Assembly (NCBI GenBank): GCA_902760315.1
Contig: CACWFV010000032.1
Coordinates: 1-36,580, forward strand
Length of the DNA stretch: 36,580 nt
From: an uncultured Bacteroidales bacterium
GTDB lineage: Bacteria > Bacteroidota > Bacteroidia > Bacteroidales > Bacteroidaceae
Direction: 5' to 3'
Under the pieces are notes generated by a model. The model did no database searches. It was given only the letters and a program-made list of their open reading frames with translations, and had not been told where the DNA came from. The position numbers were made by a program, and so were the translations under genes. Numbering within the stretch: the stretch's first letter is position 1; every line of letters begins with the position of its first letter. Below, piece after piece: positions 31,111-36,580 of this stretch.

Positions 31111-31761
31111 TTAATCATTAAAAAACTCAGGTAGATGCTCCCTTAGATAACACTCACACATATAACTAAATGGTGAACTTCTATATGTGTATCTTTTGAT
31201 TAGTTCTTTATCATCATTGGTTAAGCAACTAGTTCCACCTTTTTTCAAGCATTCGATTATTGTTGTTTGCATTTTCTTTATTTGCATTCTTCTTCTGTTA
31301 TCAAGAATCTTCGAGTTTAATCGATATTTTTCTATAGTCTTCCGTCCCTTTTCAGATCCGTTCATCTCATAAATACTTTCTTCTGCGAAAGTAATATGTC
31401 TTTTTATTTCTTCATCAGAATCAACTATCGGGTCTAAAGCCTCATCTATTCTTATTACATTGTGGGGTATTTTCTTGTTGCAATCTGAACAACTTAAGTA
31501 TAGGTTGTCCCAATTGAAAGCCAACGTTTTGTCTAGAGTTACTTCTATATGATGGTCAACTTCTTCACCCCATTCTTTTACAGAGCACTCACAATAAAAA
31601 CATTTCGTATTCGACATGCTCTCCAGTGCTTGTTTAACTGATTGGTGCGCATATTTGGAACTATCTGGTCTCTTTTTCCCACTTTCAAGGAATTTATCGA
31701 GCCATTCTTTTCCTTTCTGTTCCAAGATCTGCGGCTTGGGTAATCGATCAATGTGTCTCAT
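31111..31761 (-). CDS. ptuB: PtuB-like HNH endonuclease (Septu defence)
   Basis: 216 aa. Start MRHIDRLPKPQILEQKGKEW resembles the TIGR02646/PtuB family. The zinc-finger HNH core is intact: Cys54-x-x-Cys57 (CFYC), VDHHIEVTLDK (Asp69, His70, His71), Asn86 and Cys91-x-x-Cys94-Asn (CSDCN). It is the nuclease partner of the ATPase encoded by the overlapping upstream gene (14-nt overlap). In known Septu systems PtuA and PtuB form a complex that degrades nucleic acid when phage infection releases inhibition. The C-terminal 90 residues are helical. No reverse transcriptase or retron msr/msd region is found nearby, so it is Septu and not a retron-linked form. Confidence 0.88.
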   Translation of the reverse strand: MRHIDRLPKPQILEQKGKEWLDKFLESGKKRPDSSKYAHQSVKQALESMSNTKCFYCECSVKEWGEEVDHHIEVTLDKTLAFNWDNLYLSCSDCNKKIPHNVIRIDEALDPIVDSDEEIKRHITFAEESIYEMNGSEKGRKTIEKYRLNSKILDNRRRMQIKKMQTTIIECLKKGGTSCLTNDDKELIKRYTYRSSPFSYMCECYLREHLPEFFND

Positions 31762-32968
31762 TCTTGTCGTAAAATGCTATTTGGTTTTTCAAATTATAAT
31801 AGCTGAAATATCCTTCGTTTAAGCTTATTAACTCTTTCTCTACTCTTTCTTTATTTGCCTTATCACCAGACTTTATTGCTCTCATCCTTTCCGCTAATTT
31901 TTCTGAAATCTTCTTTGAGAAAGGATCTACATCAAAGACGCCAGTGCCTAATACATCATCAACAGGATAATTCGAATAGTCTGCTGTTTCATCAACAATT
32001 TCAGAATGGTCTACTTTGTCTATACATGCGTATATTTTAGCATCATCTACAGAGGATACGACAAATGGAGAATGTGTAGTTAATATGATTTGTAGATTAG
32101 GGAAATGTTTTCTGATAATCCCTATCACACTTTTCTGCCATTTAGGGTGTAAGTGGTTTTCGACTTCATCAATGAGTAATACACCTTCTATTTTAAACAT
32201 TTCTTCAATTGACATCTCGTTAATTCTGCAGATTCCATACATTCTACTCATCAATCCAATAAGGTGTTTTACCAAAAGAATATTTCCGCTACTTAGCTTC
32301 TCCAACGAGACTTCTTTCCCATGTGTCTTAATCATCGGAGTGATGGATTCACGCTCAACATGGGAGAAAGAGTTTTTGCTGACGCAATCATCAAATATCT
32401 CTTTTATCTTCTTAAATATAATCTCACCTCTATGGGATTCCTCCCCTTTGTCACTTCCTTTTAGATAGTCTATGCTGCTAATAAATTTGGTAAGATTTAC
32501 GTTGGGAAGTGTTTTGTTTAGACATCCTAATAGTGCTTGGCTTATATTGATTGATGATATTGTATTAATATCAAAAGTATCAGCACTCAGATCTGGACTC
32601 CAATAGTCAATAATCCAATTAACATTATTCTCCTTACTTAATTCTTTGTGGAAAAATTCTACATAGACATTATTGCCCGTTGGCTTTCCATTGACAGCTA
32701 TGTGGTCTGCAGTAATATGTTTTTTAGACTGACCATCCACAAACTCTAAATCAATTAAGAAATCAGCTTTATCCGCTATGACATCTCTTTCAATACCATA
32801 TAAACCACGTAAAGCCGTTCTGATAGCGTCGAGTATGATGGATTTGCCCGTACCATTCTCTCCCGTAATAATTACGACAGGATATACACCTCCTTGTTCT
32901 TTTTCAAAAGTAAGGCTTGTGTCCCGAAACGGTCCTATATTCTTTAGCTTTAAATTATGAAATATCAT
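31748..32968 (-). CDS. ptuA: PtuA-like AAA/ABC-type ATPase (Septu defence)
   Basis: 406 aa SMC/RecF-like ATPase. Walker A GENGTGKS at 36-43, signature-like LEKLSSGN at 222-229, Walker B VLLIDEVENHLHP at 263-275 and the switch His in LTTHSPFVVSS at 297-307. It starts MIFHNLKLKNIGPFRDTSL like other AAA15/AAA21 defence ATPases. No coiled-coil spacer of SMC length and no TOPRIM domain (so not OLD), which fits PtuA. The HNH gene follows with a 14-nt overlap. Upstream is a 24-codon frame at 32988. Base composition is AT-rich, as expected for a mobile defence module. Confidence 0.9.
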   Translation of the reverse strand: MIFHNLKLKNIGPFRDTSLTFEKEQGGVYPVVIITGENGTGKSIILDAIRTALRGLYGIERDVIADKADFLIDLEFVDGQSKKHITADHIAVNGKPTGNNVYVEFFHKELSKENNVNWIIDYWSPDLSADTFDINTISSINISQALLGCLNKTLPNVNLTKFISSIDYLKGSDKGEESHRGEIIFKKIKEIFDDCVSKNSFSHVERESITPMIKTHGKEVSLEKLSSGNILLVKHLIGLMSRMYGICRINEMSIEEMFKIEGVLLIDEVENHLHPKWQKSVIGIIRKHFPNLQIILTTHSPFVVSSVDDAKIYACIDKVDHSEIVDETADYSNYPVDDVLGTGVFDVDPFSKKISEKLAERMRAIKSGDKANKERVEKELISLNEGYFSYYNLKNQIAFYDKNETH

Positions 32969-32987
32969 CTTAAATCGTTATTAAAAA

Positions 32988-33062
32988 TCATTCATTATTT
33001 TCGTCAATACCAAAATCGTGGAGATAATTATCCAAATAGTTTTTTATAATACGATTATCCAT
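32988..33062 (-). CDS. Possible 24-aa leader peptide upstream of ptuA
   Basis: Reads MDNRIIKNYLDNYLHDFGID and ends ENNE, TGA, 19 nt before the ptuA start codon. Acidic, one predicted amphipathic helix. It could be a small third component or a translational leader, or a chance frame. No TAnnTTTG box is visible just upstream. Confidence 0.3.
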   Translation of the reverse strand: MDNRIIKNYLDNYLHDFGIDENNE

Positions 33063-33089
33063 AATTATAATGTTACATTATTTATGTGT

Positions 33090-33141
33090 CGCAAAGCGAA
33101 GTTTCGCTCTTCCTAATGTGCCATCGTATGGCGGCTTTGCG
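33090..33141. repeat. Inverted repeat in the intergenic region between the two defence modules
   Basis: CGCAAAGC (33090-33097) pairs with GCTTTGCG (33134-33141), with an inner AGCGAA-GT-TTCGCT. A possible bidirectional terminator or repeat end. No long T-run. The rest of 33063-33311 shows no gene, apart from the 16-bp repeat at 33185. Confidence 0.5.
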
Positions 33142-33184
33142 TATTACATCATACTTCTTCCATCAGACATCAAAAGTGAATTAC

Positions 33185-33200
33185 AGAACCGTCCCCAATT
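33185..33200 (+). repeat. 16-bp dispersed repeat, second copy
   Basis: AGAACCGTCCCCAATT, identical to and in the same orientation as 27941-27956. The two copies bracket the HEPN-MNT, GNAT, PIN, 5S-like and Septu genes (about 5.2 kb). Confidence 0.7.
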
Positions 33201-33311
33201 ACCTTTAGAGTTAACACGCATAAATCACTCCCTGTGAAACGTTGAGTCATCGACTAAGTCACTTACTCAAGCAAGTCCCGCTTTCCCCTCGATTTTCCTC
33301 CTTTTCCTGTT

Positions 33312-33857
33312 TTAGTGGTTCCCTAGTAGTAGATAACAAATAAAAACCATTAAACTTAAACGCAAAAAACCGAAACCATAAATAAACCACCAAATGTATT
33401 TTCTTCCCTTTCGAACTGGAGAAAGAAATTCTTGTAATTCTATGATTAGAAACTGCCTGATAACTTCTAGTACTTTAGGGTCACTACCTTTATACAACTG
33501 TCTTCGACGCATCCCTGTCCAATCCATAAATTGTATCAATTCACCCAACTGATTTTGTCCCTCATAATAAAGATTTTCATATGGTCTTAGCGCACATACT
33601 CTCAAGAAAAAAGCATCAAGTTCCATCAAAAAACAAATAGTAACTATCACTGCTACAATGATTTCAAGTAAAGTGAATTCAATAGTGTCAAAGTTGAAAA
33701 GAAAACACAAGAATAGCAGTAAAAAGACCAACATAAATAAAGTTTGTCGCATTACAAATCTTTTCATGTCATGTCTTCTTTCTGACATTTTTGTTGTTGT
33801 TACACGAAGTAAGTGACACAACCTGTCTCGTTCTTCCGTCTTATCAGAAACACTCAT
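33312..33857 (-). CDS. Three-TM membrane protein paired with a GTPase, function unknown
   Basis: 181 aa. A basic N-terminus (about 35 residues) is followed by TM1 (about 38-55, TLFMLVFLLLFLCFLF) and TM2 (about 60-84), a cytoplasmic-looking middle region (85-150, with RPYENLYYEGQNQLGELIQFMDW and RRRQLYKGSDPKVLEVIRQFL) and TM3 (about 154-178). No recognised family. Its start codon overlaps the stop of the GTPase gene (ATGA), so translation is coupled and the two proteins probably work together, the GTPase as sensor or switch and this as a membrane effector. That role is inference from architecture and from the Septu neighbour. Downstream is gene-free sequence rather than another module gene. 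Confidence 0.75.
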   Translation of the reverse strand: MSVSDKTEERDRLCHLLRVTTTKMSERRHDMKRFVMRQTLFMLVFLLLFLCFLFNFDTIEFTLLEIIVAVIVTICFLMELDAFFLRVCALRPYENLYYEGQNQLGELIQFMDWTGMRRRQLYKGSDPKVLEVIRQFLIIELQEFLSPVRKGRKYIWWFIYGFGFLRLSLMVFICYLLLGNH

Positions 33858-34609
33858 TTACAAGCCAGCCGTTGTAGGTGGGATATCAGTTCTTCATGCA
33901 TGTTTTTCTTTTCAACTTCGCTATATTTGAGAGACCTGAACTTTCCCATAAAAGATTTCATAATACTACAATAAGGGAATGTATGTATATTACAACAATG
34001 TTCAATTCCATTTATGGTCTTATAATATTCACCTGCACGATAATACTCCATTACATCATCATGACTATCATACCATAAATCAGCCTTGTTAACAATAGTC
34101 ATAAACCACTTAATCTGATTATCAGCTTTGACATATCTTTCCCATTCTAATAGTTGATTATTCTCAATCTTTAAATTTTCTCTTAGAAACTCATCTTTGA
34201 TTTCATTAGTTCCCGTTTTAAATACGTTAGCGACAGGTGTCTCTGGCGTGCTCTGGTATCCATAACTAACTATATTAATAATACCAGAAATTTTGCATTT
34301 TGCATAATCACGTTGTAATCCTTCTCTTACTGCCGACATTGTGTAATGCCCTGGTGTATCTATAAATATCACCTTATGCCCATCCGGAAGTTCAAAAGGG
34401 TATTCAATAAGATCTTGAGTACGTTGACCATTTGAGAAGTTATTACCTAATATAGAATTCAGGAACTCAGTTTTGCCTACCCCAGAAACTCCATATACAA
34501 CAATTCTCTGGGGCTTCTGTAAATAACGGTTTCTAAATTTCAAAAATGACTTAATAAAATATTTGGGATTTATAAACTTTAAAAGGCTATATGATATTGA
34601 TACATCCAT
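33854..34609 (-). CDS. P-loop GTPase (Era/TRAFAC-like) of a two-gene module
   Basis: 251 aa. G1 GVSGVGKT (40-47), candidate switch I Thr64 (GQRTQDLIEYPFE), G3 DTPGH (84-88), G4 NKAD (174-177) and G5-like CSI (214-216), so all nucleotide-binding motifs are intact. The N-terminal 34 residues (MDVSISYSLLKFINPKYFIKS) are basic and hydrophobic and could contact the membrane. It lacks the KH domain of Era and the second G domain of Der, so it is not a ribosome-assembly GTPase. It overlaps the three-TM gene by 4 nt. The strong hairpin at 34645 separates it from the peptide gene upstream. Nothing in the window names its function. Confidence 0.8.
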   Translation of the reverse strand: MDVSISYSLLKFINPKYFIKSFLKFRNRYLQKPQRIVVYGVSGVGKTEFLNSILGNNFSNGQRTQDLIEYPFELPDGHKVIFIDTPGHYTMSAVREGLQRDYAKCKISGIINIVSYGYQSTPETPVANVFKTGTNEIKDEFLRENLKIENNQLLEWERYVKADNQIKWFMTIVNKADLWYDSHDDVMEYYRAGEYYKTINGIEHCCNIHTFPYCSIMKSFMGKFRSLKYSEVEKKNMHEELISHLQRLACK

Positions 34610-34644
34610 ATTATTTTATTTAAACGTTTTAGGGAATTGAAAAT

Positions 34645-34679
34645 TCTGGGGCGCAAGGCGCGAAGCCCTGCGCCCCAGA
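34645..34679 (-). terminator. Strong GC-rich hairpin between the peptide gene and the GTPase
   Basis: Perfect 11-bp arms TCTGGGGCGCA / TGCGCCCCAGA with a further GGC/GCC pairing in the loop, followed on the minus strand by ATTTTCAATT. Very stable in an otherwise AT-rich context. It is probably the terminator of the 34736-34873 gene. Confidence 0.65.
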
Positions 34680-34735
34680 TGGCATGGTTTTCCTTGGATT
34701 GGGGAAAGGGATCCTCCAGACACCAAAGAATGAAT

Positions 34736-34873
34736 TTAGATCTCACCAGTTCCGATAGGAGCCTCACCAGTATCCTCATCGATATCAACTCCTGGGGAAC
34801 TGGTAAGTACGTTCTGCTTCATATCGAACTTGAATACATCCATTTCTGGCTCTAAATAATTTTTCTTATCCAT
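34736..34873 (-). CDS. 45-aa acidic peptide of the Prevotella MDKKNYLEPE type
   Basis: Reads MDKKNYLEPEMDVFKFDMKQ, then NVLTSSPGVDIDEDTGE and a Gly/Thr end (PIGTGEI). Short acidic peptides with this KKNY-x-x-PE-x-x-V...VLTSS layout are, as I recall, common beside secreted proteins in Prevotella and Bacteroides. They have no signal peptide and unknown function, and the layout (leader, then Ser/Gly-rich tail) is reminiscent of precursor peptides. It lies downstream of the BspA-like gene, from which it is separated by a hairpin at 34898. Confidence 0.65.
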   Translation of the reverse strand: MDKKNYLEPEMDVFKFDMKQNVLTSSPGVDIDEDTGEAPIGTGEI

Positions 34874-34897
34874 TTCTTTAATCATATTAGTATTAAA

Positions 34898-34926
34898 GCG
34901 AGGAGGAGCACATACCCCTCCCTCGC
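34898..34926 (-). terminator. Terminator of the BspA-like gene
   Basis: Minus strand GCGAGGGAGGGG and CCTCCTCGC arms (one bulge) around TATGTGCT, followed by TTTAATACTAAT. About 22 nt after the stop codon at 34948. It also lies just upstream of the peptide gene. Confidence 0.65.
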
Positions 34927-34947
34927 TATCGTTATTTATCTGTTGAA

Positions 34948-36580
34948 TTACTTCTGGAAGAACTTCTTACCGTTCTTGATGACTACACCCTTGTAGTTAG
35001 CGTCAACCTTCTGACCAGCGAGGTTGTAGCTAACACCGTCAACAACATCCTTCTTGGTCTCTACAGTCTCAATACCGGTAACCTGATCATCCTCAGAACC
35101 ATCGAGCCATACCACACGGGCAGGAGCAGCAGAAGGCTCAGCAACCACAAAGAACTGACCTTTAGGAATAATGCGCTCATCCTTGAACTGGGTCCACAGG
35201 AATCCATACTCTGCAATAGGAGCCAGGAAGTAAACTACCTTACCTGCATAAGCCTGCTTGATAGTAGCGGCAAACTGCTCTTCACCAGCTGCCTTAATCT
35301 CGTTCTGGTCATCGCCTGAGTTGTTAAAGTTACAGCTGTTGTTTGTAGCTACTGCATCAGCCCAATACTCAACAGCGGCATCCTTGCTTGTCTTAACTAT
35401 GATTTTCTTATCTGCAGGAATGTAATAGTAACCACCGATCAGGTGCAACTGATCCATCAAGATAGCGGTTGCGTCAGCATTGTCAACGTATGCGCCATAG
35501 ACCATTACGTTAGCCTCGCCCTGCTTCTTAGCAATCTTAATAGCACCAGTTGTTATAAATGTACCATAGTAGTAAGAGCCTACACCATCCTTCTTAGCAA
35601 CAGCGATTGTTCCGTCTGACACTGCTTCAGAAGCTTTGAATACCAACTTCACACCATAGATTTGATTGCCTTTTGCGTCTGCAGGATAGTCAGCAATATG
35701 AGATGCTACTGCAGCACCATATGCTTCTGTGGTGTTGAAAGTCACCCATACATCTTTATCCGCTTCTGCAAATGCATCCTGGGCAAAGCAGTTATAAATA
35801 GCAGCAGCTGCAGCAGTAGAAGGTTTATAGGTCACTGTGATTTCCTGAGCATCGTTCCTAACAAAAGCACCTGCTTTAACAGAGCTAGCAGTCAAGTCAC
35901 CCTTGAAAATAACTTCAGTAAGATATGTCTTTTCAAAAGATTTTGCTTCCAAGGTGAGTCCAACTGCAGGAAGCTCGATAGATTTAAGGAGCACTGTAGT
36001 CTTAAATGCGTCTTCATTAATTGTAATAGCGTTGGTAGTACAAGCAGCAAAGTCTACTTTTGTCAGACCACCGAGACCCTCGAATGCACTTGCCGCAATA
36101 GTAGTCAGTGAAGCTGGAAGAATCACTGTTGTAACCTTGTTATTAACGTTCTCGAACAATCTGTTCAAATCGGTGATCTTCGTCTTCGTCAGATCCAGTG
36201 TCGTGATAGCTGTTTTGGTAAAGGCACCGGCACCAATTTCAGTAACGTTGGCAGCACCATCCTTCAAGTCTGCGAAAGTCACAGTAGCCAGAGCAGTGCA
36301 GTACAGGAAAGCATTTGCAGCTATGGTTGCCACTGTATTGGGGAAGATAACCGTTGTCAGAGCTTCATTCTTAACCGCTGCAGTCGTGCCAAAGAGGTTG
36401 TTGATAGTTTGAACCTTAGTTTTGCTGAGGTCGAGAGTAGCAATAGCTGTGCCTGCGAATGCACCGGCACCAATGGTTGTCGATAGTTTGAACCTTAGTT
36501 TTGCTGAGGTCGAGAGTAGCAATAGCTGTGCCTGCGAATGCACCGGCACCAATAGAAGTAACGTTGACAGCACCTTCCTT
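34948..36580 (-). CDS. BspA-like leucine-rich repeat surface protein (partial, frame broken near the edge)
   Basis: C-terminal part of a large secreted protein. Residues in the first half are LRR_5 (BspA-type) repeats: IGAGAFTKTAITTLDLTKTKI, TTVILPASLTTIAASAFEGLGGL, with a roughly 70-residue larger period. After that comes a mixed region (about 190-480) and a tail IETVETKKDVVDGV..YNLAGQKVDANYKGVVIKNGKKFF, a conserved C-terminus of many Prevotella surface proteins that may serve as an export or anchoring signal. Type IX secretion (PorW, PorX nearby) is a plausible but unproven route. The coding frame is sound from 34948 to about 36475. Beyond that, a 72-bp duplication shifts the frame, and IGAGAFAGTAIATLDLS resumes in a second frame to the window edge. 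Confidence 0.85.
   Translation of the reverse strand, partial: RKVLSTLLLLVPVHSQAQLLLLSTSAKLRFKLSTTIGAGAFAGTAIATLDLSKTKVQTINNLFGTTAAVKNEALTTVIFPNTVATIAANAFLYCTALATVTFADLKDGAANVTEIGAGAFTKTAITTLDLTKTKITDLNRLFENVNNKVTTVILPASLTTIAASAFEGLGGLTKVDFAACTTNAITINEDAFKTTVLLKSIELPAVGLTLEAKSFEKTYLTEVIFKGDLTASSVKAGAFVRNDAQEITVTYKPSTAAAAAIYNCFAQDAFAEADKDVWVTFNTTEAYGAAVASHIADYPADAKGNQIYGVKLVFKASEAVSDGTIAVAKKDGVGSYYYGTFITTGAIKIAKKQGEANVMVYGAYVDNADATAILMDQLHLIGGYYYIPADKKIIVKTSKDAAVEYWADAVATNNSCNFNNSGDDQNEIKAAGEEQFAATIKQAYAGKVVYFLAPIAEYGFLWTQFKDERIIPKGQFFVVAEPSAAPARVVWLDGSEDDQVTGIETVETKKDVVDGVSYNLAGQKVDANYKGVVIKNGKKFFQK
36403..36553. repeat. 72-bp perfect tandem duplication (offset 79 bp) in the LRR gene
   Basis: 36403-36474 and 36482-36553 are identical over 72 bp. 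The 79-bp offset is not a multiple of 3, so it breaks the reading frame. Because the gene itself is made of longer repeats and the contig ends 27 bp later, a collapsed assembly is as likely as a real mutation. Confidence 0.85.

Noticed and set aside
31111-33311. Retron with PtuAB effectors
   Set aside because: No reverse transcriptase gene or msr/msd-like inverted structure beside the ATPase/HNH pair.
33854-34609. Housekeeping GTPase Era or Der
   Set aside because: It lacks a KH domain and a second G domain, is AT-rich and is coupled to a membrane protein gene.

Overview
The window looks like a chromosomal segment of a gut Prevotellaceae-type Bacteroidales (Prevotella/Segatella-like). The reasons are the Bacteroidetes promoter signature (TTTG about 20 bp upstream of TAnnTTTG) in front of many genes, MKK-type lipoproteins with a Cys lipobox, porW/porX-type genes, a BspA-like leucine-rich protein with a Prevotella-style C-terminal tail, and the core gene order (DUF1599 - DoxX - tpiA - SPOR - folE; aroA - porW - porX - tsaE). 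This is inferred from sequence and was not checked against any database.

Region 1 (1-5.6 kb, minus strand) carries an RND efflux pump (membrane fusion lipoprotein plus inner-membrane transporter) and cca. The transporter is split by an out-of-frame internal deletion near 858-870. Region 2 (5.65-10.25 kb, plus) is a tight housekeeping cluster: small lipoprotein, DUF1599, DoxX/MauE-like membrane protein, tpiA, SPOR protein, folE and an unknown membrane protein. Three genes here have a -7 box only a few bases from the start codon, as in leaderless mRNAs. Region 3 (10.3-11.9 kb, minus) has an M15-type peptidase lipoprotein, a cupin lipoprotein and tRNA-Pro(GGG) with its own promoter and terminator. 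The tRNA has no encoded CCA and so depends on cca. Region 4 (11.9-18.4 kb, plus) is aroA, a PorW/SprE-like lipoprotein with an unusual N-terminal fusion, PorX and tsaE. Region 5 (18.5-25 kb) is a Cthe_2159-like beta-helix lipoprotein, a LytS/LytTR-type two-component pair, a small outer-membrane barrel and a convergent GH13 amylase.

Region 6 (about 25-34.6 kb) is an AT-richer accessory island built as a patchwork. It holds a frameshifted ORF6N gene, a KilA-N gene, a HEPN-MNT pair, a GNAT acetyltransferase, a PIN toxin with a 33-codon partner, an isolated 5S-rRNA-like gene followed by a 59-aa membrane peptide, a Septu-type ATPase/HNH pair (PtuAB) and an uncharacterised GTPase plus three-TM-protein pair. 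Between these genes lie dispersed repeats: two 159-bp copies, 97.5% identical, carry an outward promoter that now drives KilA-N and the PIN module, and a third truncated copy lies beside HEPN. There is also a 205-bp MITE-like element with 27-bp inverted ends, a RAYT-type transposase remnant, 16-bp repeats containing a CCGTCCCC core, and two tracts of 21-bp periodicity. Region 7 (34.6-36.58 kb, minus) has a 45-aa acidic peptide gene and a BspA-like leucine-rich repeat protein running off the right edge, with a frame-breaking 72-bp duplication at its end.

The most unusual items are the 5S-like RNA with its small membrane protein, bounded by 17-bp direct repeats, the promoter-carrying repeat family, and the GTPase/3-TM pair next to Septu.
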